From Anisakis pegreffii (taxonomy: Eukaryota > Nematoda > Chromadorea > Rhabditida > Anisakidae), in the NCBI GenBank assembly GCA_035041965.1, contig JAPYMA010002476.1, positions 31,412 through 95,411 of the forward strand: DNA of 64,000 nt. The letters are read 5' to 3'. The notes beneath the pieces were generated by a model that searched no databases, was not told where the DNA came from, and worked only from the letters and a program-made list of their open reading frames with translations. The position numbers and the translations under genes are program-made. Below, piece by piece: positions 14,776 to 27,673 of this stretch (positions within the stretch are counted from its first letter, which is position 1; each line of letters begins with the position of its first letter).

Positions 14776-17631
14776 TTATTGAACGTTGAGTGTGTAGAAT
14801 AAATTTGGGTTATGCTGTTGAAAGAGAGTCTCTAAATGACGGACACTACTGAGGAAATCAGTCATTGTGTTCATCTCTTCGGGAATCTGGCCCACTGTAG
14901 GCTCGAATGGTAACGACGGTAAAGCTCCGGCAAAGAAGGGCCTGTTCTCGAAGGGCATCATCGGTGCGATGGGGATGGGTGACGGTAACGCTGGTGAGCA
15001 TGATAGCACTGAGCTGGATGGCTGACGGTCAGTTGGATGACATCTGCTCAAAGAGTTGAGGCTGTGCGATAAGGCGACTTCGAGTGACAATCTTGCGCTG
15101 GCATCAGCATTCAATGAGCCAAGTAACATATTCTGCAATCCAAGAAAGCGTTACTGTTTGCTTTGTTGCCATCACCACTGCAGTCATGATTTATTAATTG
15201 CTTATTGCTGTCGGGCATATGGCACTACCAAATTTTTTCGCATATCAAAAACTTGTTTGATCTTTTTTAGGTTTCACTACCCAAAACGGTGCACAAAGTA
15301 TCTTAATAGGTCTGTAAATCAACGCAAAGAAACAAAACTTCACAGAAGTTTCAACATTCTCGTTAATAAACTGCCGAACAGATCGGTCCATCGATTCATA
15401 ATTAATTTGATTTTTAATTCGTTGATAAAATATTGCAACTCACTTCGTGGTTGGTTGTAGTAACAGCACTGAGTGGGAATATGAAGGGTAGACCAAAAGG
15501 ATTCCAATCTGATAGCGTTGGCGACATCAGTTTCTCGTCATCTTTGAGTGCTTTAATTGTTGCGTTTGCTGGTGTTGAACAGTCAGATGTGCACGATGAG
15601 TTGGACCGCGGTGAGGCTGAATTCATCAATTAAAACTCAAACTTCATGAAATTATCTCTTTATTGATGAGCTCTTTAAAAATCGCCGCGTGAATCTTGAA
15701 CAGCTTGGGACACAACGAATTATCTCAGTCAAACAAGTATGTTCAAGGAAGTGTTCTTAATAAGAACAGCATCTGAAGTAACGGTGTTGACCTGAGGATC
15801 GTGAAAAATACTGAACTCGATAAGAAATCATTCGATTTTTAACACTTCATTTCCTGTTGAAAATGTATCAGCACAAGGATCAATGATGTTCGAGTTTTTC
15901 ATTGGAATAGAACTAGTTTCTATAATGAGAAATTAGCAAAATAAATGATATATGATGATTATCTCGTTTCGGTGTTCGATTTGCAAACAGAGTTTCTCTA
16001 GACAATCATCACTCAAATGTCATCTCATTTCAAATTCAATGAACGTTTTCAGAAATTCAATCTTCTGATTGTTTTCTGCTGCAGTGTTTGTGGAAAACAA
16101 CAGACTGTTTGTGAGGAGACAACAAAAATGAAAGTTGGTCGCATTAATGAATGCTGCTTATTTAATTAAATAGTTACCATATTCAATAACACTTTTATTA
16201 ATGGTTGTTGATTGTGTTGTGGAGAGTGGTGATGATGTCTGAATGACGGATGAAGATAGCGTGCTTGATGAGGACGATGTGGATGAAGAAGAGCCTTTCA
16301 AATGCTGATCCAGTTTACGTCTCGTCTCGATCAACTCACATTGCTCACATGTACATTCTGCGTATCGACAGTGCCGCTTGTGATCCTGGAGAAATTGTCG
16401 TTAAATTTGCATTCTCTCAGAAGCAATTCTCTGAGATTTGTGAATTTGTGAAACATTTAAAGCAGAAAATGGGAGCAAAGTGTTGGCAAATGATCAGCCC
16501 TCTTGAAGATTTTTGCTTTTAATGGTGGTAAATGATAGTTAGCAGAATACGCGAGTCATTATTCACATTGATTTCCGATGGAAAGGACCAGTTTCGAACA
16601 TCCAAAATGAGCAATTATGAGTTTTGACCATACAATGACTACCAACCTTTTTCCACATAAGAACACCATGATTTTTACACTTCTGACAGAAATAACACAT
16701 ATTTTTTGCTTCGATTGCTGAACTCAGATCGGCAGCCTGCAATCATGAAATGTTAGAAAATCTCGCAAAACTGCATCGTTTTCATGGAGCGTAGTTATTT
16801 CGGGATATGGTAAAACTGAGACGCGATGGGTTGTGCATAATGCGATCACTCACGGAAATTTTCTCGCCACCACTGTCGCATCGGTTCATAGGGATGACAT
16901 CCGCTTCAGTTGGCTCTGATGTTCGCTGAAACTTCTTATCTTGGGCTCTTCGTAATCTGATCTGTGTACTCATTATGCGGCGTCGTTGACGGATCAAAAG
17001 GCACTGAAACTGACCAGGTTTTATTCAGCAGAAACGGTACAGCTAAGAGAAACCCTTCTTTCACATCTTTCTAGCATTCAGGTTATTCGAGTAAACAGCA
17101 AACACATGAATCATCTCAATCAACGCACACTATTCGATTTCAAATCCAAAAAGTCTTTCAGAACAGTGACAGCTTTCAGGCCTCTACGATCTCCTCGTCG
17201 AATGACAGGTCGCCATTCCCTTCCTTTCAACAGCCTGAGTGAACATGATCTCTATGTCAACTGACAACCTGCTACTTACGAAAATCGAAAAAGCTGACGA
17301 AAAATCAAGAAACTGATCAAGCAATTTGTTGTTAAAAATTCGCCTGTCAAGCGAACCACTTTTTGTGATCAAACAAGCTTAGTGCAAATATTGCTGAATA
17401 ATTACGGGGAAAATCAACTAAAAATGATTTGCCATCTTCTACAATTCACTGCAATCGTTCAAAGTTACTCTGTGAAAAACCATGAAAAAAAAAGTTTGGG
17501 AAACATAAATTTCACGAATGGAATTTCCATGCTCACCCTTGAACAATCACAATTCTTATAGCTGCAATTATGGCCTTTTGTCTCAATCATCACTCCATGC
17601 TGACGACACATTCCACAGTAGCGTTTCACAT
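14776..17631 (-). CDS. Two-DM-domain transcription factor, mab-3/dmd-3 type; first exon not found
   Basis: DM domains are intertwined zinc-binding DNA-binding modules of Doublesex/MAB-3 factors that act in the nucleus, mainly in sex-specific differentiation. Six phase-matched exons in transcript order: 17537-17631, 16854-17003, 16647-16736, 16178-16385, 15444-15616 and 14776-15132, with the stop at 14776. The first DM is split over exons 1-2: RYCGMCRQHG, KGHNCSYKNCDCSR, then CLLIRQRRR and MSTQIRLRRAQ, the typical recognition tail. The second is split over exons 3-4: YFCQKCKNHGVLMW, then HKRHCRYAECTCEQCEL and IETRRKL. A Ser/Thr-rich linker and a low-complexity C-terminus follow. Visible length is 357 residues plus a missing N-terminus; exon 17537-17631 begins mid-codon. 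The first DM has H-x-C (GHNC) where the usual spacing is H-x-x-x-C. C. elegans MAB-3 and DMD-3 are the known nematode double-DM proteins; which one is orthologous is not decided. Confidence 0.9.
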
Positions 17632-19201
17632 CTGCAGATCACAATTTCATGATACACTCAAAAATACCGTAATGCTCAATTAATGAATGCTGATGATGTA
17701 ATGTTGCGAACAACTTTTCTCCTAACGGTGATGATGCACATTCACTACAGCACAACGGACATGATACAGTAATCGAACTGTGTAAAAGATGGCTTGGGTG
17801 TTCACTCGAATAAGTGATGCACACACCATAATTTATTATGTCTACGTAATTTCATAACGAATACAAGATGCGAGCAGAAGTTTTATTGAAATCGAACCAG
17901 TTTATTGCAACTGAACTGGACGAGCATTAATTTTAATACTTGAATTTTGGTTCATTAGAACTGATGGCATTTTAAAGCCAAACCGAAAAAGTGTGGGAAT
18001 AAGTCATAGGAAGTGCATACCAAACATGGAAATTTATATTCCGATAGTGAGACAACTGAGAATTTTAAAATTCTTTTCGCTTTGTAATTCCGCAGTTCTG
18101 AAAGAGTTTTCAATAATTCTGCAAAATCATCGAGAATCAATGATCTAACGAGCAGAGTGTAATCGAATGAATAGAATCAGTCGGACCTTTAGGAATTTTT
18201 TTACTGATTCCAAAATATCGCTGACATTCCACAGTTGATTGCATTGACATTTCCTGTGCACGAATTGATATACCTGGAAAAAATATGATTAAATTTTTTG
18301 CACTGTTTGACCAGCATAAGGAGCATTACGAGCGCAGAGCATTCAGGAAAGATGCGCATGGATCGACACATAAAGCAATTCGTGGATTTCAGATACGTAA
18401 GATTGAGCGTTTGAGATGCGGCGAATACTCGCACCTGTGACTGTACCCTCGAATCGGCCGTTAGTATCAAATTCAAAATTGATACAGTATTCGTTCCATA
18501 AATTTGCTCTAATGTGCTACTTGAAAACTTTTACATTGGTGGTAGAGTTGGTTGTGATAGCACGTACATGAAATCGCCATCACAGTAAGCACAAATGCTC
18601 CCGAAGATAATAGATATGTGAGCTTCAATCAACTTAAGTTCAGTTGAAATCAAACTCTAATAAGATTTCTCGCGTTGTTTTATGGCATGCTCATAACCCC
18701 AAATGTGAAACGAAAATAAACACTGAGTCTTGTGTGCCGTTGAATATTGCATTTAAAGCGTTTTAACTTATGTTTGCTGGAACCGTTTTTGTTCTTTAAT
18801 CAGTGTTTTTTTTTGCAAAACCTTAAAACTGAAATAAACAATTTCTTAAGTGCAAATTCTAGTTTTTTTGCTGCATGAGTTCCTGTTTTCTCGCATCGAA
18901 TTTGTTGAAAATATCGCTTGCAAGTGGTTGTCACCTTCGAATCGGTGAATATTTTGACATGAGTCGAAGCGAGAGGACGAAGGAAATCAACCTGAGCAAT
19001 GAAACTTTCGTTGCTTTTTCTGTGTTTATCGCTTTGAACAGTTCACCTCTACCCTTCATTATATCATTGCAAATGACTAGATGAATGTCGAAAGTTTAGG
19101 TTGTTTGTACCGGTCTAAGCCGTTTGTAACCATTCTACCCTAATACGATTAGTAAACTATGTTTATTTTTCGCCTTTTGCAATTATGAATTAAAGATAGC
19201 A
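17632..19201. other. Upstream of the DM-domain gene, no resolved gene
   Basis: The N-terminal exon of the DM gene should lie to the right of 17631 on the minus strand, ending with one base of a codon. I could not choose among several short open stretches (for example 17639-17824, 17955-18140 and 18201-18476). On the plus strand, 18875-19084 is open and moderately charged but has no clear splice context. Confidence 0.4.
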
Positions 19202-19886
19202 ATGGAATTTATTGGTTCACTTCAAAGACCAGTAAGGAATCAGCAAAGTGATTGAATGAAAAGCAAAATTTTTGATTCATTACCACTTCAGCAAACTGAT
19301 TCAATAGAATTTCTTAGAATAATTCATACAGATAAACAACGCTGATTATAAGCGATGGTCAATTCGTGGAAAAGTATGACAGACAAAATGGACTCCATTA
19401 CCAAGTCACTTCAAACAATGAGCATTTCAAAGAGATACGCAAGATCAAAGAGTGGTTCGAGGAGAAAGAAGCTGCACTTCTACGAAAAATTCCAGCACTC
19501 TAAAGTGACCAGCTTTTGACAGCTATTAAATTCCACTCACAAAAGAATGGATATATCAACGTGATACGACCCGACCAGGAACATGGACAGACGACAAGTG
19601 GTGCGAATAGAAGAATTAAGCGATTATCTATTTTCATACGGTGGAAATGTTCTTTGTTCTTTGTCAGACTGATGAGGAAATTGTTTGTTTGAAAGCATCG
19701 CAACACTTAGCGAAGCTACAGAGAGCATTAACCTTCGATTCTTATCTGGTGGAATCAGATGAAAAATGTTTCAATATACTGCGACATTCACAAATGTTGT
19801 TCAGCAACAAATTATCATCTTTAAACATTCTTCAAAAAAAGAAAAACAGAATGAAACTTCAACATGAGACCGATAAATTTTGCTGA
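19202..19886 (+). pseudogene. Possible broken gene with coding-like blocks in shifting frames
   Basis: Several stretches look coding but do not join cleanly. 19202-19231 reads MEFIGSLQRP before a GTAAGG donor. A segment after the acceptor near 19300 reads QTDSIEFLRIIHTDKQ. From about 19353 a charged frame runs DGQFVEKYDRQNGLHY, then KEIRKIKEWFEEKEAALL, to an in-frame TAA at 19501-19503. The same frame then continues open (DQLLTAIKFHSQKNGY and on). From 19668, after TTTGTCAG, another frame (TDEEIVCLKASQHLAKLQ) runs to a stop at 19886. This could be a decayed gene, a gene with unusual small introns, or chance. No family was recognised. Confidence 0.35.
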
Positions 19887-22800
19887 CTGAAATGGGTATC
19901 TAAAGAAAAAATTAACTGAAAAAGGTCAAAAAATGTAATCGTAAGATTATATCGCATTGCAGTCAGTCAGTTCTCTTCACAGGGCACGCGTCTCGAGACG
20001 GTAATAAAATTACAGTAATATTACAAGCGAAATTAAGCGGCAGATGAAAGAGAAGGAATGAATGAACGAACACTATCAGTCTGAGAAAATGATGATGATC
20101 AAGTGTGAGTGAACGGTGCGATTGTTGTTGTCAAGTTTTTAAAGGGGACGGGCATGAGAAGCGTGGCTGAACGAAGAGCAGCAACAAGAAGGCAAAACGA
20201 TGAACGGACGGACGGTTTACAATCGGTGAAGGACAACGTTTGCGTTCTTAAGACGCTTCTTCATCGAGGACGGTGTGCTGATATAGCGATGACGGTCGCG
20301 ACGACATAATGTGACGGACGGCTGTTTGAAACTTCATTTGCAGAGATTATTTGAATGTGGCTGCTGCTGCTGTCTGTTCTAGATTCATCACTTAGTAACA
20401 GTGATCGTTTATAGTTGGTGATGATGATGATGATGTTGCAAATAATCACTTAATACAACGAAAAATCAATTTTTTCAATTCGTCCTTGTTGGCACTGAAT
20501 TAGAGACGAAATAAATGGCAACAATAGAAACGAATTCATTCAGAAATGAAACCGCTTTGAAGCACTGAGTACGATCCGTAACACATCAATATCCAAGGGA
20601 TCACCCGTCCGCTAGATGCGTTATTGGAGTCTGCCTCAATAGATCAAATGAATTCAGATCGAGACACAGAACGAATCAAAGCAAAGTGGATCCACACTCG
20701 TTCAAGTCAGCGTTTTATTGCAGCTGTCTCATGTTCGATTGAAAAATGGTTACGCCTGTGCTGTCAATCATATTTTCGCAACTACTCCATTCAGTAGTTA
20801 ATTTTGTTTGCGTCAATGAAACGTTCATGATTATATTCCGTTCGGGTTTGCGTTTCATTACTTATGAATGTTTGAGGCACATCTCATCACTTGACGCAGT
20901 GATATTTTCCATATGCATTCAATTACGCTTGAAAACTATGCATCGGTTTGCGGTTATTTGCAGTATTCGAATATATTCTACGTACGTTTTGATTCCGAAT
21001 ACGAAAGTCTATGCAATTGGTTGTCATCCATTAAGGCTTGTTGAATGACTTGACAGGTGTTCAGTTGAGGACGTTTAAACTGACGTCAACTTAGAGGCTT
21101 AGAACAGAGAACAGTGATTCATTCGCTTGTTTATTGATGAGAATTTAGCCGTTACTTATATGCTTGCAATATATAGCAACAAGTCGGACACGGAAATATT
21201 TCATTATACAAACACAAATATTACGGCAATGGAGTTGTTGTTTACTTGGCATCGTTTAAGTGCTTAAAAAAATTGGAGAAATTTTCTGCAAATCGTTGAT
21301 ATTTTACATTGCTTGTATTCAAAATTTCATTGACGATGAGTTTCAAGCTAGACGACAATCAACGAATAACACCAATCGCTACTCTGAATTACACACAATC
21401 GGGAGCCGTCGTGGTTGATTGGTTCATTTGATTTCTATCTCGAAAATTTCAAAAACTTTCATTGCCTTTTCTACACTTGTACTCTAGTTTCTTTTGTATT
21501 TTTGTGCACATGCTGCACCTAACTCAGGAACATCAAAATGCAAACGCGACGTTTCCAATTAGGTGATGATTGAAGACACGCACAAAACCGCACAGTTCAC
21601 CTTCAAGACGTCGTCAATACAGTCAGATAGCTCTGAGGAAGAAGTATGAAAATTTTGATGGATTGCCTCACGATCAGTGATAAACTTGATTCATGTGACG
21701 AATTCGCATCCGTTCACCTGTTTGGGTCAAATGCTGTTTCTTGTTGCATTCCTCACGTAACAATCTACTGCTTCTTCCACTTCTTCATAAGATATTTTCA
21801 ACTGTTCAACACTCGAACCATCCATCCAACAACCAGACGAACTGGTTTATGGAAGTGGTCGTTTCGCTGGCGAGTAATTCTTACAATCTGAATTAGCAGT
21901 GCAACAAAAATGCAACTGAAAAAGTTTCTTCTAGTGAACAGAAATGCTAACGATTGGCCTCGACAAGCCATTTGTTGTGGTTTTAATTTAAATGGAATGA
22001 GCAGTGCCAAAATATTCACCAATTACGGAATAAGAATTCAATGAAAATTCAACGAAAGGTGGACGTTGCTGGTTTGGTTTATTTTTAGCAATAATTCTAT
22101 GAAATGAATTACTAAATAAGGCTCGCGTTGATCTTTTTTTAACTGACTGTGACTCTGTTTGACTATGATGTGGTGCTGTTGTATTCGTTCAATACAACCT
22201 GTGTACTTCCATAGGATTCCAATTGGTTTCTGTTTAGCTCACGTGTCAGAGCCGATTCAGGGACGTTGTTAAACAAACGACAACACAAATTTTGTACACT
22301 CACTGTTATTATTACACAAGGTTGCGATTGCTCACAAGTTGAATACAGTATGCAACGTTATTACAATACGAAAACATCATCACTCGGAAACTTTTGCCAA
22401 CATCAACAACACTCTCACAGTAAGTGAAAATGCAATCAAGCAACAAACGGCCCAGAAAACATCAACACGGAAAAGTTAGAGACTAAGCAAAGCAACGGAT
22501 TGAATTAGCAAAGTTTTGGAGAATTTTTGTGGGCCTACAGTCTCAGCTGAAGGCTTCAATAAACAATAGCAAAGTGATTATGACCGCTATCTTCACCTCG
22601 ATCAAATACAAGCATTCGCTAGTGTGAATGTCAATGACTCAGTGATGAAGTGAACTTTTTGATAAAGGTAGCAACAAAAAGAAACAACTCAACAACAGAA
22701 AGATTCCATGCTAAAGAATTTGGCAATGACCCTTTTTGAGGGAACTGAACGAACGCCAACTAACTGATAGCATCTCATCGAAAAAAATCATTTCAACATG

Positions 22801-25800
22801 ATACAAAACATGGAAATTCTATTGAAACGTAGAATGTTTTCGACGCCGAAATTCCACTTTTATTCAGTACGAATAAATCAGAAAAATGTTCATCAGCATT
22901 CGTGAGTTATCTTTGTTTTAATCAACGCTCAGAGATGTGCACTCAACGGAAGAGATTATTTCTTGATGAGTCCAAGTCAATAACCTCAACATTAACAATG
23001 ACACCTCAACAAAAATTAGCAATCTTCAGACGCCTCAAAAACACTCAAATCACATCAATCAAAAAGTAGAAAGCAACGGCACATTGAGAATTTTCTGTTT
23101 GAAATAGCCAATCAATCGCATAACGATTCCAAACTTGTAATCAATGTTCTTGTGAATTTCATCCTCACAAATGAACTGATACAATAAATTTAGGAAATCG
23201 AATTATGTGCTCACGGATGGATGTTTCAGCGCCACACGTTCCAACGTTTTACGAATTCAAATCTCAACTCCTACTTCTGCATACGGTACGAAAGCTAGCT
23301 TCTAACGAGATAAGCGCATATGATAATGTGTGCATCATAATGAGAGTAAATTTTAAACCAAAACGGATGGATTAGAATTAGCGGAAAAAAGAAATGGTAA
23401 ATGAACAGCAGCAAAGAGCAAATTAATTCAATAACGGAAGCTGCAAGCCCATTGTACATAAAAGGCTTCGATGCGGTCAATTTTTTGAACTGGCTCTCCG
23501 GACGAGAAGTTGCCCACTCATGAGACGCAAGTGCCTCATGCAATCGTTTAGGAATGTAATCTAAAGCTGTGTTGTGTCACTTCGAAAAAAATGTTTTTTA
23601 TATCAATCAAATGAATGTTTGAAATGCGGCAGAGAGGATCCGAATTGTTTACTCATTATGATTTGGATGAACTATTGCGAACAATCCTTTCCACTAACAG
23701 CTGTCCTAATATGTACGGAATATTCAACGTTGAATGTTGAACGTGGATGAAGCGATAAACATTTAGCCAAATGTTCGATTCATCTCTTTTTTCCTTTTTC
23801 ATGATATTTTGATATTTTGAGAACGACGTGTTCATTTCCATTTCATCATCATCATCATCAACTCGTTCACCTGTGCACACGTCGCAAACAACAAGTGGCT
23901 TATGTTTTAGAGGTTTCAAGCGTTATCTAAACCTCTACAAAACGCCGAATAATCATACGAAGAAGCCAGCAAAGAATAGTAAATTTCTCTTTTCAAGCGC
24001 TATCACCCTCTTTGCATCGAAGAATTCAAGGCATCCACAAAACCCAACTGATGTCACCATATCACAATAACAACAACAATGGTGAGGTTTCATTAAATTC
24101 GTTGTCCAAACTATTCAGCAAATCCTCTATCTATATACGAGAGAAAATGTATGTGTACAATGTCAATAAAAAGGTGAAATGTGAACTGAACTTTGCATAT
24201 GAATGCGAAATTTCAAGGATGACGAAATTGACATGAAATATAGCAACATAAGAATGGAGTGCATTCACGGTTGTTCAGTTGGATTTCAACTTTTCATTGT
24301 TTCGGCTCATTGACATTGAACTCTGACTCAGTGTCGACTTTGCGGATCAGTGCAACAGCGAAAATAGCTGAGCGATACATTGTGCTCGCATGAATTCTCG
24401 ACGGAAGTACAAAAGATTTTCACTTGAAGAACGTAAAAAATTTCAAAAAATTTCTCCTTTTTCAACAGTCGATGATCATGGAAAAATTTGAATGACATAT
24501 ACTTGAACTATGTTCACTTTTTAAAATCACATCTTAAAATAACTTCACAAATGTCGAGTGGAAAAGCGTAAATGTTGTAAAGTGATTCATGCATTAATAT
24601 GGTGCGGGCACAAGTGAGAGCCTAAAAACGTGTCAAAATCAAGTGTAAGTTCACGAATTTGACTGAACCCAACCATACCACCGAATGAAAACACAATGAA
24701 GCACCACAAACGAATATAATCTTCATCCAAATGCATAATCATGAACAAATCAAATCAACCAAAGAAACTAATGAAATGATAATAAATAAATTGATAACAA
24801 TGACTGCGAGAGAAAGAAACGTTAAGGGAGCAACAGTGAACTATCATACAGAATACCATTACGGACAATTGACACTCAGATAATTACCGGTGATCTGCAG
24901 ACAATGATTATTTGATAATGTCTGCTAGGAAGTTTGATAGCGATTTACGTGTTCTAACGGCTACCTTTTGAACAACAAGTGCATCATCTTCTGAATACTT
25001 GACGACGCCAGACTGCATCGACGATGAATGCAGATCCAGAGGTGTTTCCAGAATAGACGAAATTAATTGGATGTACCAACGATACGGCAACAAGAGCATT
25101 GTGCCTTTGGAAGACCTTATTTAAATAAGGCATTTGGATTGAATTGGTTGTGCATCGTTGTTTTAGTGCTGTTGGTGTTATTGTTGTTGTTGTTTTGGTT
25201 TAATTTTAAGGTTGCATAATTGAATTTAATCATATTATATAATTAATATATGCGCATACAAACGTATTCGTTCTATTCGCCGATGACAAAACAATGAGTC
25301 GCACAGAAAAACACACCTATGTAACATCGAAATAACAAACGCATAATTAAACGAGAGCGATATGACCCTAATTTCCATGCACCGTTTCTTTCCCCTACTT
25401 CCCCTAATCCCAGATGATCATCACTCTCACGCCTAAACGAACCAAAAAACAAAGAGCATTTCATCTCGTATATCCAATTGCATAACATAAATCGTAAATT
25501 AAACGCAACATACGAAGTTGTTGTTTGAGAAGAGTTTCATTTTAACATTTGCAGCAAATCAATTTGACAACAACTACGTGAGTAATAACACTTGATAATT
25601 CCACTTTTCCAGTGAATTCCATCCAACTTCTAGTATCACAAAAGATCTACAATGAGTACTGTGGAGGAGAAGAGTGCAAGCGATGCGATTGGGCAAGTTC
25701 ACAGCATCAGAAAAAATGGAGAGGCACATAAATGATTGGAATGAAGCTGAAACATTCTCCAAACAGTACCAAATTGCTCACGAAATGATCAAAGTTCCAC

Positions 25801-26480
25801 TTTATTAGCATTAATACTAATGGAAATCGCAGTGAAAGAGCCAGCCGCCCCTCCCCTTTGAAACACTTCAAAAATCAAAACCTGTAGAAAAATACATATT
25901 CCACACGCCAGCAGTACAGATGAATGTTTATTTGTGAATGAGTGAAAAAGAACTGCAAATATTTCTAAATCCTCAATAATACCATTGTCCGATTGTAAAA
26001 TTTGAAAAAATCACCGTTCTATTCAGTTCCTGCTCTATCTTCATAATGCGTTCAACACTTACCAATGAAAACAGAAAACATGATAATAGAACACTTACCA
26101 TGATAGTTACCATGATAATAGAAAACATTTGTTCGTTTGTATTTTTCTATTTTCAGTGTAATGATTGATTACAAGTGCTAAACGCCGAATGTTCGATCAA
26201 GAAAATTGCATGGTGCATGAGAATTTCTTGTGCGCGCACTCATTTCAGGTGCACTGTTGCAAATCTTCGCTGTTACCGTAGTGTTTCTGTACTGGATTCT
26301 AGGATGATGTTGCAGACACCGAGAATCGCAGTCCTTGACGCCGATTCTGCCCTAGACTCAACTCAATTATATTTTGAATCGAACATGTATCTTCTTTGAT
26401 CTACTGTTCTGGTGTCGCTGTTCAAAACAACGTCCCGTTTCAACGAGTTAGCCCATTTTATTATCAATGAAACTACAGAA
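19887..26480. other. Long stretch without a recognised gene
   Basis: Mostly AT-rich sequence without convincing exons. 20100-20450 is locally richer in CG-containing words (GACGG repeats) and ends in a GATGATGATG run. It could be a regulatory or 5' untranslated region, but nothing adjoining supports that. A weak candidate minus-strand exon lies at 24908-25099. Other short frames lack support. Confidence 0.45.
24908..25099 (-). CDS. Isolated coding-like frame, unidentified
   Basis: A 63-residue minus-strand frame reads PYRWYIQLISSILETPLDLH and later KYSEDDALVVQKVAVRTRKS, ending IIK and stop. The mixed charged/hydrophobic composition resembles a terminal exon. No partner exon with a matching phase was found, and the neighbouring minus frame at 25273-25488 is equally uncertain. 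It may be chance. Confidence 0.2.
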   Translation of the reverse strand: MLLLPYRWYIQLISSILETPLDLHSSSMQSGVVKYSEDDALVVQKVAVRTRKSLSNFLADIIK

Positions 26481-26501
26481 GGATCGTCGTTTGGTTAGGA
26501 T

Positions 26502-26532
26502 GGGGAGGGGGTAGGGGGGGTAGGGAGGGAGG
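26502..26532 (+). other. G-quadruplex motif
   Basis: The plus strand carries runs of 4, 5, 7, 3, 3 and 2 guanines separated by loops of only one or two bases (A, TA, TA, A, A). This strongly satisfies the intramolecular G-quadruplex pattern and stands out sharply in AT-rich surroundings. No gene was recognised immediately beside it. Confidence 0.85.
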
Positions 26533-26800
26533 CTGGATTGGAAAAGGGACAATGATGCATTTTACTCGTTCATGTCAAACAACAAGAAGAATTGACGAAG
26601 TTTATTTTGAACTGAATGGAAATTTGGAATCAACTGAATTGAGTGTTATTAGCTGAGAATAAAATGCGCTTCATTCTCACGTTATCGCATTACTGAATTA
26701 AAAATCTTTGTATCGGCTTAATCGAAAGAAAACAATGATCTTCTTTAATCGAAAGAAAATAATTATCTATAAGGTCATCTAAAAGCCGTTTTATTATTTC

Positions 26801-27673
26801 TTGATTTTCTTTCATTGTTCGTGGATTTTCTTTTCATATCGTTTATTTGCTTCACATTTCATCCGGCAAGAGCAAGTATTCATTTCGATACGACACGACA
26901 GCGACGAAAATATTTTCATCTATTGGAAAATGCTTTTGAAGAGGCAGTTTTGTTTTTCTCATTACTCTGTGCTTCTTGATGTGTCGTCGCAGATCATAAA
27001 GAACACCCAGATGCATAACTGACTGCAAAGTCAGCCGTATAGTACAGAAACGGTGACTGGTAAGGAATTTATGCATTCTGATCATGAGCTATGCACTGAC
27101 TGCACTCAACGCATCATAATATGAAGTATGCATGCTGCACCTCTTGAATTACTTCTTCAGTTTGCATAGACAGCTATCGTACAGTATGAATATTTTCATG
27201 AATCAGAGTGATAATTCTTTTGATTTGCATCAACCCTCAGTCTGGAATTCGATCAGCGTGGTTAGATCGATGCTGAAAATGTTCCCAGATATACACGTTC
27301 AATTCAACTGCAATGTGATGTTTTATGCAGCTCTCTTGCTGAGTGTTTCCTGATGTGAGGAGCTATTGAAAAGGTATGAACATAAAGGTTGTCGAGCAAA
27401 TAATATGAGATATTTATCACATCTGCTGGTGCTATCGAGTGATTGCTGAATTATCCAGAATGTGTACGGTGCTTTAGAGAAATTCTGTTCGATAAAAAAT
27501 GACCTCAGTTATTTGAAATATTACCACATTTTCACTCAAAGGTTTTTGAAGATTTATTTCGTGTCAGCAGTTTTCGAAAGGACAGGCCAGTGGCCTCTCG
27601 TTTCGAAAAAAGTTTCCTTCTTCGAAGTCTATTCAGGAGTGTGAAGAAGCGAACCTTAGTGGAGTCAAAATGA
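26801..27673 (+). CDS. Candidate multi-exon gene fragment, unidentified
   Basis: Two exons join in phase. 27459-27541 starts after TTATCCAG and reads NVYGALEKFCSIKNDLSYLK. 27568-27673 starts after CGTGTCAG and reads SFRKDRPVASRFEKSFLLRS, ending ESK and stop. The intervening intron would be only 26 nt, which is shorter than normal and weakens the model; read-through or a different donor is possible. Upstream, 26850-27022 is a charged open frame (FIRQEQVFISIRHDSDENIF). No family was recognised. Confidence 0.25.
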
